Origin: Aselliscus stoliczkanus
Taxonomy: Eukaryota > Chordata > Mammalia > Chiroptera > Hipposideridae
Assembly (NCBI GenBank): GCA_033961575.1
Contig: CM066733.1
Location: 138,682,421-138,746,420, forward strand
DNA length: 64,000 nt
Direction of reading: 5' to 3'
Under the pieces are notes generated by a model. That model was not told the origin of the DNA and searched no databases. It worked only from the letters and a program-made list of their open reading frames with translations. The translations under genes and the position numbers were made by a program. Shown one piece after another: positions 24,680-36,999 of the stretch. Numbering within the stretch: position 1 is the first letter of the stretch; each line of letters begins with the position of its first letter.

Positions 24680-24896
24680 CTCGAAAAACAGTAAAAATGC
24701 ATCTATAATCTGTGGATGGTACATCATCCACAATGGCCACGATACTGTTCTCAAATTGACAAGACCATTAGTATTTTTTTAAAACTAGATTCGCTACCTA
24801 AATAACAATGATTAAAATCATAAGTACGGAGATACTTTTCTTGTCATCCTTCTGTCTCCAAGTGCACAGAGGCATGATGTTTGTGCTTTGCACTAA

Positions 24897-24925
24897 ATAT
24901 GCATATCTTTGTTTCCGCAACAAAG
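24897..24925. promoter_or_regulatory. Octamer-like and SOX-like palindromes upstream of CpG island
   Basis: ATATGCATAT (24897-24906) is a perfect palindrome containing the POU-type core ATGCAT. It abuts CTTTGTT-TCCGC-AACAAAG (24907-24925), a perfect 7-bp inverted repeat of the SOX/HMG word AACAAAG with a 5-bp spacer. Both lie just upstream of the CpG block that starts near 24.99 kb, the place expected for a proximal enhancer. The binding assignments are motif-based inference. Confidence 0.45.
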
Positions 24926-24964
24926 TAAGAGGCGACAGTTGGAAGGAGGGTTAAACACGAGGTT

Positions 24965-25224
24965 TCCTGTCAGGGCTTTGTGAAAAGAAACATTGTACAG
25001 TTCTGTCGCGACGGCGGTGCAAAAGTCTACGCAGGCCCTCTGCAGTCAGCATTATTCAGCACAATTCGCCCCTACGTGGGGAGCCCGCCAAGGCTTTTGG
25101 CCCACCTGACCGGGTGTTCTCTCTATTATGCAAGTGATGTGGTCTCCCCAAGGCCAGTGACATCCCGGTCTGTGCAGCACAGTGACGTCCCCGGGCAGGC
25201 TCGGCCAAGTGAGCCATTGCAAAA
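24965..25224 (+). other. Candidate first exon ending at a strong splice donor
   Basis: A near-consensus 5' splice site, AAAA|GTAAGTG, follows base 25224 on the plus strand, inside the first CpG block, so a plus-strand 5' exon could end there. An in-phase reading frame begins at 24980 but encodes no domain I recognise, and a stop follows just after the donor. If transcribed this is more likely 5' untranslated or lncRNA sequence than protein-coding. The start is unknown. Confidence 0.2.
25155..25194. promoter_or_regulatory. Paired CRE-like direct repeat
   Basis: CAGTGACATCCCGG (25155-25168) recurs as CAGTGACGTCCCCGG (25180-25194), 25 bp apart. TGACGTCC is a 7-of-8 match to the full CREB/ATF site TGACGTCA. 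Spacing of about two and a half helical turns is noted, not interpreted. Confidence 0.4.
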
Positions 25225-25506
25225 GTAAGTGCATCCTTCTCGGCGTCCCTGCCCCCGGCGCCCAGGCCCCGCCGACCCGAAGCGAGGAGCCGCCGGGAGG
25301 ACCAAACCAGGTCTGGGCCCGCGGCGCTGCAGAGCGACCGCCTGGAGCAGCGAGCCCCACTTTCTCCGGGCAGGAAAGGGGGAGGCTGAGAGCATTTCCT
25401 GTTGTGCAGCCGAAACGAGCAGAGACGTCATTGCATTCACACTCCATCGGGTGTCAGCGGACCGGGGGCCAAAGTTCAGCCCCCGCCAGGGCGGGCCGAG
25501 CGCGGC

Positions 25507-25536
25507 GGGCGAGGGCGAGGGCGAGGGCGAGGGCGG
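25507..25536. repeat. (GGGCGA)n hexamer array
   Basis: Four perfect GGGCGA units plus one GGGCGG. Each unit resembles half of an Sp/KLF GC box, so the array could bind such factors and its unit count may vary between individuals. Confidence 0.85.
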
Positions 25537-26900
25537 CCGGGGCTCCGCCGGCTCCTGGAAGGGCTCCCTGCGCCTGGTGCCCGCACAGCCTGGCGCACGG
25601 ACGCTGCTGAGCCACCCACAGCTGCCCCGCGTTGGCCGCGGGGGGAACCGCTTTTCCTCCCACAATAAACCGAGCCTGCGACTGCTGCAGGCTGGCCTCC
25701 GCGGCCCGGCCCGCGTGTATTTTCCGGGGTGAGGGGACAGACGTGTGTTTCCAGGTGCTTAGAGGAAGCCACTTGCCTTGTGCAAGTTTCTTAGCTTATT
25801 TTTAACGTAATTTCCCCAAAGATGACTGTTTCTTCCCCCCACCACCACCACCAAGATTGTTTTTAAAGACTCAACAGTGAAAATATTTTCAATGCTGTTG
25901 CAGTTATTTCTCCTTGATTTCTATCTCCTATTGTGGATGCCTCCTAACTGTCAGATAAAGAGAGGAAAAAGAACGTTTCTGTACTGTGTAGCTCCAGTGA
26001 GGTCAAAGTAGGTAAGAAGACATCCCTTAGACGTCTCTAAAACATATTCTATACGTTTCCATTATTTAAAAACACAACATATAAAGTCTTCATATTTATT
26101 AGGTCCTTAATTTATCATATAAAACAAATCAGTCTCATAAGATCTTTCAATATTGTACTTGTCCATTTTAAAAGCACACAAAACTTTTGGCCAGAAGGTT
26201 TTAAAATAGAAATTACCCATTCATATAAAAATAATGGTGATTTTTTAAAGTTTCCTTTATCCTAAATTCCCAGCCTTCCATTTAGTTGCAGACCATAAAC
26301 CAGATTTTAACCATATGTCCTTCTAGAGAAGCAGTGATTTAAGGTTCGTAAGGATTAAAAATAATACCATAAGGTATTATATAACCACTTTTAAATTAAA
26401 AACTGCAAGAGTTTAATGTGTCAATGAGTTTGTCCATTACAAAACAAATCATAGGTTATTTTTCTCATGGTGAATCAGTGTTACAGATGTTATATTGTAC
26501 CAACATCTCTAACATTTTAAGGGAGCAATGTTTCACATTAGGCCATGGAATTGAAACATTTAGTGTTTTACCAAATGTAAACTAAGGATTTTGGGTGGCA
26601 AAGATGTATCAATCTAGGTTGTACCACTCTGGTGCAAGATTCTAATAGTGAGAGAGGCTGGAAGCATATGGGAAAACTCTCTTCTACTCAATTTTGCCGT
26701 GAACCTAAAACTGCTATAAAAACAAGGTTTAATTTAAAAATATATGTTTAGGGTGTTATAAATATCATATTTAAAATATGTACTGCACTGTAATCCACAG
26801 TTTCACAAGTAAATGAATCCTAAGACTTGACAAAGAAATCATCATCTTGATGGTTTCATGAAGTTCCTTCCCTGGGTTTACCCCTCCTGGACAAATAAGT

Positions 26901-26956
26901 TACATATATATAATATACATAATATATGTTATATATGTTATATATTATATATACTT
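26901..26956. repeat. AT-rich palindromic tract
   Basis: Alternating TATATA/ATAT/ATGT words with several nested inverted repeats (ATAATATA/TATATTAT; ACATAATATATGT). It can extrude as a cruciform; such tracts are length-variable. Confidence 0.7.
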
Positions 26957-28790
26957 TAATTTTGCTGGAAAAATGTATATTTTAAGTGTACACAAAACAT
27001 TTTACAATTTAATATGTTAGTTGTCCTATCCAGTCATTTACTACCTAAGGGCAGTATAAAGGTAATCTCTGAGTACTTTTCTTGTTGTCTTATTTTCTAA
27101 ACAACTGAATAACACAACTGAGTATGTTATCACATAATACCGTAAACCTGCCTACTTTATTATCTTTTACCATTGTTTCGCATATATTCCGATCTCATTT
27201 TATCAAGAATAGGCTCAGAGAACACAGGACTAGCATAGAGGATGGATCTCAGATGGGCTCCTTTCAATCTTGAAGAGGAATCCCAAACCCTTCCCCTGCC
27301 CATATTCCAAACTCCAAACTAAAACCACTCCCTCTGTACTTCATAGGCTGATCTAGGCTAGCTTGGTAGCCAGTGTCTCTGCCTGTGAGTACTGGGAGGG
27401 GGTTATGATATAATCACATCCAAAGGCTTTATCTACTTAGCTTGAATACAGCAAGTTTTAAACAGCTTCCATGATTTCTCCAAGCTGTATCAAAGGATTC
27501 TTGATTGTAAAAGTGATAACTCTGTATCCAACCCTGGGAAATACTGCTGTGGTTGTGTTTCCTGGGTGATCTCACACCAACTTTTTTTCAGTGTCTTTTC
27601 CCCCTCATATTATTCATCATTTTACCCATTAAATCTCTACAGTGATTCTTGTGGTTTTGACTAGAATATACTTTTACTTATTCCTTTAAATTGTCTGTCA
27701 ATGGTATATCATTTACACTCCACAAACTGCAAGCGACTGCCCAAATACTGTCTAAGCTCACTGAAGTTTTTATTCCAAGTTCATGCTTTCTGGTTTATAC
27801 TTAATTGCTGGTGGGGCACTTAGAAAACAAACAAAAGAAGGATGGTTAAAAATTATACCATTTTATAATCCTAATTTCAGACTATTGAAATCAGTATTAC
27901 CAAAAATTTAGTATAGACTGAAATATAAAAACCAGTAGGATGGCAGTAAAGTTGTGAATACATACATAACTGAAAATATAAATCATAATAATAAACTACA
28001 AGGTCTTCAGGTTCGTGGTGCTCTTTTCAAATGTATCACTTTTATATCATGAAAGAGAACAAATAAACTATGAGGATGAAAGGATGTTTTGCAGGTTAAC
28101 ATATTTACACTTTCCCTTTAGAAACTGCTGGAAAAAAATTTTAATGCGCCAAGTTTGTGCTGTAAAGTACGATATGAGGGTGCACAATTCCAACCCTAAT
28201 AAAATATATTCATTTCATTCAATGAAAAGGATTGAGACCTGATGTTTCCCAAGTTAATTCTTTGAAAACTCATTATTTAATGCAGGATTCGTTTCATTTA
28301 GATGTGTAGTTACAATTTGAGAGTAACAGTGAACTGCTGCAGGAATTAGTTGGGTCTCCATGTTTCTGAGATCCTAGTCCTCTAACACAAAAGCCTCCAC
28401 ATTTTCTTAGATTCTGAATAGTCTTTGATATAAGTTCAATGTGAGAGGCTGACTTGTCTCACAAGCTGACATCTCTAAAAATGTGCAGAAGGGCATACTA
28501 AGTTTTCATTTCTCTCTCATAATATTCAATATGAGCATTATTCTCAAATGAGCATTCACCAATCATTTTTTGTTTTCCCGGAAAACTGGCTCCCAAGAAA
28601 TGCAATGACAGAATCATTAAGACACTCTTCTTCCTTGGGCCCACATCTATTTCCATTACACATCGTGGGACTTAAGTGTACTTCTAGAGCCAGTACTTTC
28701 CCAAATCAGAGCCCAGCTCAAAATTAAATATCTGTAGATAGTCAAATGGAGGTTATAGCTCTGAGTGAACAGGAATGAAGACACAAGTAC

Positions 28791-28793
<3 letters not shown>

Positions 28794-28835
<42 letters not shown>
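28794..28835. repeat. (CA)n microsatellite
   Basis: About 21 uninterrupted CA dinucleotides; pure, so probably polymorphic. Confidence 0.95.
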
Positions 28836-28838
<3 letters not shown>

Positions 28839-31039
28839 TGAATGAACCATTCATTGGTTCATTCCTACTTATATGCTTCACAATCTTTGGTTCCAATAAG
28901 ACCCTTTTCTACTTCAGTATTTCCAAGCACCATTTTATTTTTGTTACAAACTGCCCCCAAAATGACAACCTCCTCTTTATTAAATGGCCCACAGTACAAA
29001 CTACTAGTGTCTTGATCCCTTTAAGGCTGGAGAAATATACAAAGTACAGTACTGTCACTAAGATAGTCCCGAGAACTATGAGTGGTTCAAACACTATTCA
29101 TTCCCTCCTCTAGACAATAATAAGATGAGACATCATCGCTTCATACCTTTCAGGTTCTGGATAAAAGTCAGTATGTTCCTCAAATGGAAATATATGTATG
29201 TGGTACTCAAATGTATAAAAACACACCTTCTTTTTCAGCCTCTGTCTATATTTACAATTTCAGAATCAGCCCTCAATAAAGTATAAATAATAGTAAATGC
29301 TCAATGGCCTATAACCCACTGTGTTATTGAAACATCAGTGTTCCCACATGCATTAAAGTGTAATTAAAAATTAATTAACTGTATAAGTCATTTTATTACA
29401 ATATTTTTTCATTCTCTCCTAATCTCTCACAAAGTCCTGTGTGCTACCTCTCCAGAGACTAAAAATGTGACTAAAGCTAAATCTAAAATAAGTTACTTTC
29501 CATAGTGGTTAAAAGAAGAGTGCCAAAATCAAAGTACCCACTCAGTAAATAATAAGTTTTATTTTGGTAACATACAGTAATTAACACTCAGTTACTGTCT
29601 AATATATTGCTTCTGCATATAGGTCTACTTATTCTATGAAATATGTGTCCATCTAGGTATTCACCATCTTTATTATTCATTATGTGGATTAATAAGCAAC
29701 CTGTATAGGCAAATGGAAAGACGAGAGTTTTCTTATAGAAACTAAAGATAGTGTGGATCTGAGGTAAGAATATTTTTCAAAATTGTTATTAAGATGCAAT
29801 AAAACTCATTGCATGTTATCAGGTACTACATAGGTGATATTCTTATAAGTAACACACCTGCATAGAAGTATTTCCCAACATTTTATGTCTCCATTTTTAA
29901 TGAACAGAAAATATAAATTGAAGAATAGGTTAATTTATTTTATACTGAAATGGCAACCATTTGAGCTAACCTTGGTGTTAGCGTGGCATGTCATCTATAT
30001 GTCCAAAGAGTAGTACACAGAAAAGGTATGAATAACTGGTACAGGTGTGAATATAACAATATGCCCATCAGCAATATATTTACTTTACCTATATCATTAG
30101 TGTCTTTGAAAATGCTGGCTGCTGGGTCAAAGAAAGTAATGATAATATCTAATTCATAGTCCATGTGTCTTATATGCAAAATACATGTACTTCATACTCT
30201 TTATAAATGAAATGGAATTCCATGCATAGAAACGTTCACATGTCTTTTATCCATTTCATTTCATTTAACTATGTTCGTAAAATTACAGAACTACAAAATC
30301 AGGGACCAAACTCTCCCTGTGTTGTTACAGTATGTGTTTCTACCACTATTTATCGTTTTAGGTACAAACTCCTTAAGCTGGAATACAAGTCCTTAGACAA
30401 TATATCCCAACCATTCCAACTTTTTTACCAGCATTCATTTGATATAAGTTTTACGCTGCCCTCAAATCAGATGTCTTGACAGTTTCCCACATTCGTTCCT
30501 CTCAATATCAAGGCCTATCTAAAGCATCCCATCTCCCATGAAACCTCTAGGGATCCTCTCAGCCAGGGGTGATTTTGCACCGTAATACTTCATATATGCC
30601 TCCCTTGTCATATTTAAACTGATTCTTTTCATTATAGCTCCCTTTGCATAGTTCTTTTCCTCAATATTGATTATAAAAGTTTTGATGAAGAAAATAGAGA
30701 AACACTCTTGTTTGTATCTTATCTTCTGTTTCTATCTCTATTGTATTTTCTATTCCCACATCTCTGATACATGCCAGGACCTCAATAATTCTATTGGTTA
30801 AAATGGATTTGTATTGCATTATTATACAGTCCAACTCTGTTCCAGCTGTAAAAGTCTCAGCAAGCATGTCTAGGCCTTTGACATAAAACCAGCTGGTAAG
30901 AGGCTATCTTCTGAAGAGTAACTGGAGATAAGCAATTTTATTTTTTACAACTCATAACACACATAACCTGGAGTACATTTCAGACGTGAACAGCCTGATC
31001 CCTAAAGAAATTAATAAAATAACAATGAAAACTACCTAA

Positions 31040-31330
31040 GAAGAGATCTTGTTGAAGGAACTAGGAATATTTAGCCTGGAGAAAAGAATTCATAAGGTGA
31101 GCAGGGTCACTACCTTTAAAATAATTGTGGGCTTGTCATTCAAGTCAATGAGCAAAGTTGTTCTGGATAGCTGCAGGGAGTTCAACGGCTGATAAACCGA
31201 AGCCTCCAAGAGCGGACTGACTAGGCCTTCCTAAGCAAGGAGGAGGTGTTTTAACAGACAGCAAATGCAGGCAGCCCTTGGCGATTTGTCCTGAGTGATT
31301 TCTCTTTCCTCAGTTGGGGATTAAATGATG
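31040..31330 (+). mobile_element. CR1/L3-type LINE 3' fragment
   Basis: GAAGGAACTAGGAATATTTA followed by GCCTGGAGAAAAGAATTCAT matches the 3' region of mammalian CR1/L3 LINEs (ACTGGGGATGTTTAGCCTGGAGAAGAG). Downstream, GTTGTTCTGGATAGCTGCAG continues the same order. Highly diverged. Confidence 0.5.
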
Positions 31331-34300
31331 CCTCCAACGGTTTTATCTAATCCTGAACTTCTATGAAAGTCATCCCGTTGAACGTGTCCCATCACCATTT
31401 GACAAATCAATACAGCAGACCCTGCACCTAAGCAAATGAATCAACATAATTTAAATTAGACCCTTTAAGAGATGCCCTAAATACATCATCACTGCAGTGA
31501 TTGTATCAGAGTGACAGGAAGAAGTAAAACTTCTCACAAAATGCTAACCTGATACTGATGAGTAGCCTGCTCAAAACCAAGGTTGAACCCACCTGGGAAA
31601 AATGCACAGGGAAAGGTTGCATGGACTAAGGAGGCAGGCTATTTGCACATTCCAAAAGACAGGACGCTCGGGATCCCATTTCTATACCCCTTTCTTTCCC
31701 CCCACCTCATTTTTTTAGAAATACTTACATGTCAGACATAAAAACAGTAGTTTTTTGGTATGTATTGTAATAATTTCCTATAAAATTTAAACCAAAAACA
31801 ATTTGCTTAAAGAAGATGACAAATGTTAGATAGATATACTGTTAGGCACTGTTCGCTTTACGGCTATAAGTGTTAATATAATCATACCAGGCTTCAAAGC
31901 CAGGGCAATTTTGTTATTAATTTCAAAATGTCTTCTGTTTACTTCTTATTGTTCCCATCCTATATGAACCATAAGAACACATGAAAAGAAAGACTAATTA
32001 TCAGGACCTTTTCCTCACAATATAAATTCCTGGGATGATTAGCTAAAATATTAATTTTTTCCAGATCAGTTAGTAATATCCATCATAACTATTTGCAGAC
32101 ATCATTAGGTTTAGCATTAGCAAACTCCTACCAAAAATGGCCCAAAATCAACTGATGACTGAACAGTTTTGGAGCTTGCCCATTGGAAAAACCTAATCTC
32201 CACTTAGCATCCAAATTATCTACTATATTCTATACTGTCAAGTGATTTATTTTTCAAGATCATTTTGAATATTTTCAGCCACTTGGCTTATTTTAAAAGC
32301 TACATTTGATTAAATCTGGGCACCAAGTTCATTGCGAATATTACTGAGGTCATTTGAACAAGTAAACAGATGACAAATTCAAAACCAAATGTTTTTTGGA
32401 TTCCTTTTTTTTTGCTTGAATATGGGTATAACTATCTCAAAATCTTGTTGCACATGTGCATTAGTGACCTACACAAAATTTAAACCTACCAGGGGATATT
32501 ATAACAAGCTGTGGCGCTGCTGACCATTATCTTTCTGAAAACAATCACATATGCCTACAATAAGTTGCATCAATAGCAGTCAATTATCTCAAGCACACTC
32601 TACTAACCCTTGTCACAAATGTATTGCTGTGTATCAGATTTTTTTTTTTCAACAATTGAATTATTCTCAAACTTAGTGTTGCTTCACATCCTAAAAATAG
32701 CCACTCCAATTCTCTTGTGTTACTCTGTTCCCAGGAGGTAGGGCAGTGCCATAAATGATGCTTCGTTTTTACAGATGAAGAAACAATGAAATATAACAAA
32801 GGTACAGCCACTTCACCTGAATCGTTTTGAAAATCAATGAGGCAAGCAATAAACTCCTGGGGTCAGGGTTTACTGTCGGCAATTCTGGTGTCCTCTGCAG
32901 CCCTGGTATGGGCCCTAATGAGGCACATCTTCGCAACAAGGACAGAAAAGATATGTGAAAGCCTCCTTTTCTCCCAAAAGTCTCTCTTTCTCCTAACATA
33001 AACTTTGACACATGGCAAACAAATTGAATGGCAAGAAAAATAAATGGAATGCTTGTAACTCCGCATTTTTCCCTTGCTTAGAGGAATAGAGATTATTCAA
33101 AATATATACCAGGAGAAGGAAGAAAAATAAAGTTTGATAACTGTTCCATAGATAATTAGAAGCTGAACTTCCCATGACCTATCTATAAAGTTGGGCCAGG
33201 CATCAGGATTGTCCCACAGGGTACTGCTGAGTTGCAAAGACAGATTTCATCACTAGCTTCAAATGAGAGGGAAAGATTCACCCCCAGCCTTTGCTCCTTC
33301 ATTTTTCTCTCCTTCAATAGAGCAAGGATCTATCATGGAGGAAACGGATACACACCCTCTTTGTGCTGAATTTAGACAAGCTGGCCCACCAGGAAACAAC
33401 TCTTCCTCAAACTCCACAGTGACTGCCTTTACACACTTTTCCTTCTCAGAACACCCTAAACAAAACGTGGCCAAAGAAGGCTGTCCTACGCGGAAGAATC
33501 CCAGTTCAACTACAAACTTCTCTATCCAACTGTAGGAAAAAACTACCTCAGGGTGGCTCCATCTGTTCCCAGGCTGTGAACTCAAACAGGAAGTGCAAAG
33601 CCCAGGGAGACCTTGTCTGTGACTGTAAGAACTGTTTGTGATTGCTGGGTGGATAGGTGAGGCAATTGTTTCCTGGAGGACTTCTTAAAAATCTGAAGAA
33701 ACAAGTAAAGGTGAGCAGATTGATGGACTGCGGCCATAGGAGTGAAGATGGGCCAGGACTTTATCCCTCCTTTGGTTCTGATGACTCCCCGCCCATCTTA
33801 TAGTGGGTCAATTATTTTGTTTGTTTTGTTTTGTTTTTTGTTTTTACCATTTAGAGGTTTAAACATTCACCAACTATCTTCTGTGCCTACTGTATGCCAT
33901 GAAATATGTCGTCCACATTTTTGTGAAAGGATATACCACCCCAATCCCCTAAAAACTGTATAACAAAAATTGTCAGTAAAATATAAAAAGAAAAGTTTAT
34001 TGAAGAATTAAAATATACGTTCCAAATGTAAGTAATGTCTTCACTTTACATCATTTCAATCAAGAATTGAAGCTTATAAATGTATTTTATATTAGCATGT
34101 GTCTATTGTACATCATTTTGTTTTCTTTCCCATGAAAAAAATAGCCGGGATCTGATTCTACAGGTTATGAAAGCTGTAATGCTGAACCATAAAGAGGATT
34201 TAAAAACATAAAAAACAAATAAATAAATAACAATGCTATAATTTTGTAAAACCAGTATCTCCTCAAAAACTATTAGGAAAAATATTCTTATAATAAGAGG

Positions 34301-34439
34301 GATATTTTCATTGGTGATTTAGCAAGTCTTGCAATGCTTCTTTAACTGTTATTTGGCTTGAGAGACCCAATATACATAAAAGTAGATTCTAAAACACTGG
34401 AAAGTAGTATAAAGACTAAATTTGCCCTAAAAAGTTTCT
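31331..34439. other. Non-coding DNA, no gene recognised
   Basis: A 90-codon plus frame (33263-33535) overlaps a 108-codon minus frame (33259-33585). Neither has domain features or splice context, so I read both as chance. A (GTTTT)n tract lies at 33816-33845. Confidence 0.5.
33816..33845. repeat. (GTTTT)n tract
   Basis: Irregular TTTTG/TTTG repeats. Confidence 0.8.
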
Positions 34440-34605
34440 AAATTAGTCCAATAGAATGTAAATGCTATGATGGCAGGGTTTTCTGTTTGTTTGTTTGTTT
34501 GTTTGTTTGTTTTTACTATTTTGTTCACTGACAAATCTCCAGTGTCTCGAATAGCACCTGTTTCAGAGCAGGTGCTTAATAAATCTTTGTTGAGTTAATA
34601 AAAAT
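34440..34605 (+). mobile_element. L2 3' end with internal (GTTT)n expansion
   Basis: GTAAATGCTATGATGGCAGG and CAGGTGCTTAATAAATCTTT followed by GTTGAGTTAATAAA are L2 3'-end landmarks. A pure (GTTT)n tract at about 34484-34513 sits where the consensus has a short T-rich segment, so the microsatellite grew inside the element. Confidence 0.7.
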
Positions 34606-35009
34606 TTAGTTTAAAAGTCTGCAATCCCATGAACACTCCAGTTGCGTCTCCTAAACAAGCCCAAGGCCCCACAAGTAAACACTGGTTCTCTCCTCTTGAG
34701 ATTTACATAGAAGTTCAAGTTGGGTAATTCAGGCCCCAAAGGCTATTTTTAGACCAAAAAAATCCAGAAGGATGATCCACAGAGAACCAGAGGACTCAGT
34801 TCATTTCACTGGTGTAGCACTGGCTGAACTCAATGAGAAATATCCCGAACTTTAACTGGTATTTCCATGTTACCTGTTGAAAAACGTGCATTCTGACATC
34901 GTTCCTTAAACCATTTCAATCGAGAATTGAATAGACCATTTGAAACTGTGTCCACCAAGTTGAGTTCTCCTGTGCTTTTCTTTTGGTCTAATCCCTCCTT
35001 AATAATAAC

Positions 35010-35215
35010 CACAGTTATCAGGTATTTTGTATTTACTATGTGCTCATTGAGATAGGTAGTACACATATAATCATTAAAAATTCACAATGACCCTTAAATA
35101 GATATTATCATCCTCACTTTGTAATCTCTAGAGGTTCCTAAATTCCTCCAGCTGGTGGTAGAGCTGAATTCGCCCTGCTATCTGACTTCAAATCCGGGCT
35201 CTTAGCCCCTAGACT
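35010..35215 (-). mobile_element. MIR SINE, antisense
   Basis: TATTTACTATGTGCTCATTG, TTATCATCCTCACTTTGTAA, CAGCTGGTGGTAGAGCTGAA and TTCAAATCCGGGCTCTTAGC follow the reverse complement of MIR. Confidence 0.65.
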
Positions 35216-35344
35216 GCCCACATATCCCACTACTGGATGTACATAAACTACCAGGGGAAAACATCGTGCAAAGTGATAAAAAAGAGTGAGCAATTTAATT
35301 TTTTAATTTCCAAAATAATTTTCATGTTTAACAGTTGCTTATGC

Positions 35345-35575
35345 TGCATAGAATGATGGAAAGACCAAACGTTTTTGGAGCCGAATAGCCCTGAGTTCAA
35401 ATCCTGTTTTACTATTAACTACCATTTAGCCCTGCGAAAACCACTTCACTTTTCAGAGTCTTGGTTTCCTTAAGTGTAAACATGAAGATTATAATATCAC
35501 ATCTTCTTGGGGCTGTTATTGGAAGGTGCCTAGTATAAAGCCTGGCACAGAGCAAGTGCTCTTTAAGCCTAAACT
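35345..35575 (+). mobile_element. MIR SINE, sense
   Basis: AGCCCTGAGTTCAAATCCTG, CTTTTCAGAGTCTTGGTTTC, TCTTCTTGGGGCTGTTATTG and AGCCTGGCACAGAGCAAGTG are ordered MIR landmarks. It lies only 130 bp from an antisense MIR, forming an old, diverged inverted pair. Confidence 0.75.
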
Positions 35576-35664
35576 CCCTTCCTTCTAACGGATTTGCTAA
35601 ATTGGCACTGTGCTGATTTTTTTTAAGTGTTTAGCTCATCCTTGTAATACCATAATTACAGAAT

Positions 35665-35810
35665 ATAATGACACTGCATTCTCTAGAACTACAAAGTAGA
35701 ATTTATAAACTGATAGAATATGAGTTGGAAGAGGCTGTGGAGGCCATCTGTTCCAATCCTTTCCATTTCCAAATGAAGTCCAGAGCATTTAAAGGACTTG
35801 TTTCCAAGTT
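35665..35810. repeat. Old SINE-like fragment (weak)
   Basis: TAGAATATGAGTTGGAAGAG, GCCATCTGTTCCAATCC and CCAAATGAAGTCCAGAGCAT resemble the ancient mammalian repeats with a 'gagctggaagggacc...catctagtccaa' core. Family not assigned. Confidence 0.35.
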
Positions 35811-35954
35811 TTTACAGAAAGTTCAATGCAAAGACACAACCAGACTTTATGTCCCTCCACCCCCACTCCCACTCTTACCCCCAGATTCTGCCTCACATTA
35901 CACAGGCATGGCAATGTATGTAATTTTCAGACAATTAAGCAGTATAAAATAACC

Positions 35955-36130
35955 TCAGTTTAATTGCATCCAATTAACAAGCCAAATTAGTGTTTCATAT
36001 GTACACTATTAAACGAGTTGTCTGGCTTCCAAAAGAAATAAAACACTGTTTCAAATGCATCTAGCATTTCAGTGAACAAAGCTACTTGCAATTTAAATTA
36101 CCTTTCCTATAATCTTCTTTCTATGGAATT
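35955..36130. promoter_or_regulatory. Candidate conserved element rich in homeodomain words
   Basis: Repeat-free stretch with clustered TTTAATTGCATCC, CAATTAACAAG, AAATTAG and GCAATTTAAATTAC. The density of TAAT/ATTA words is what many developmental enhancers show, but AT-rich DNA also gives this by chance. No conservation data are available here. Confidence 0.25.
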
Positions 36131-36485
36131 AGACCTAATCTCCGTTTTAAAAGAAATACTTTCTGCAACTATCAGGATGAGAATTCATGCTGTATTTGCA
36201 GTTACCAAAATTTTCTTTCTCATTGAACACATATGATTTTCTAAGATTAGTATATGTGTGTGTGCGCAGGCGCATGCATGCCTACCCACACATGCATGCC
36301 TACAGGTCCCTAAGCAAAAACAAATGAGGGTGTGTCCACATTTACCTACTGCCTAGTTTCAAAAGTCCCACCTTTTTTGTTGGGCTTCTGAAATCAAGTG
36401 AATCTGCCCAATGCAAATAATAAGAGCTTCGCTGATCTCCTGCTTTCTTTTTCAGAGAAAATGAAACCACCAAATAAATCTTTGT

Positions 36486-36491
<6 letters not shown>

Positions 36492-36525
<34 letters not shown>
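36492..36525. repeat. (GA)n microsatellite
   Basis: About 17 uninterrupted GA dinucleotides after an A-run; pure polypurine. Confidence 0.95.
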
Positions 36526-36526
<1 letters not shown>

Positions 36527-36999
36527 TGCCTTTCAATACACTGCACTACATACTATTTGGCCAGCACTGTCATGATTTAGGTACAACTGGGTGTCGATTC
36601 TAATGAACCATGAAATGAATCATCCTCTATGCATTCTTTAAGATATTTATACCTAAAAGTACAAATACCTTATAAAGTATAACCATTTTTATAAGTTGGT
36701 GTTAAAAATATTAACATTTATGAATATTGCCTGGAATAGAAAGTTTTATAGTAGGTTAAAATATAATACTTCACTACTGTACTTAGAACGTAATTTAAAT
36801 TGACAATCTGCCATACATATTTGGCCATATTTATCAAAATATTTATCACTTTTGTTTTGATTATTTTTCAAGATGTTCAGTAACAGGATAAAAGAACTCA
36901 TATTGTCATGCAGTAGTGTCAACCTTTATTAATTAATTCTCTTTTGGGCATTATAGCAATTTAACTGCCTCCTTGCTGCCAAGGTACCTATCCCATATA

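Larger units (their letters stand above)
24990..25740. promoter_or_regulatory. CpG island 1, likely promoter or enhancer
   Basis: An abrupt change from AT-rich flanks to GC-rich, CpG-dense DNA (GTCGCGACGGCG at the left edge, GCGGCCCGGCCCGCG at the right edge). It contains CRE-like words (TGACGTCC at 25182, TGACGTCT on the minus strand near 25427) and a GGGCGA hexamer array. Several overlapping open frames on both strands (up to 179 codons) reflect low stop-codon density in GC-rich DNA; none shows a protein family signature. Confidence 0.8.
25741..31035. other. AT-rich non-coding DNA between the CpG islands
   Basis: No exon or RNA gene recognised. Contents that I can name are the AT palindrome at 26.9 kb and the CA microsatellite at 28.8 kb. 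The remaining open frames are short. Confidence 0.55.

Noticed and set aside
25126..25665. 179-codon minus-strand open frame in CpG island 1
   Set aside because: No domain, no clear splice donor on that strand, and three other frames are open over the same bases.
33259..33585. Overlapping 108- and 90-codon frames on opposite strands
   Set aside because: No recognisable domain; neither has supporting exon signals.
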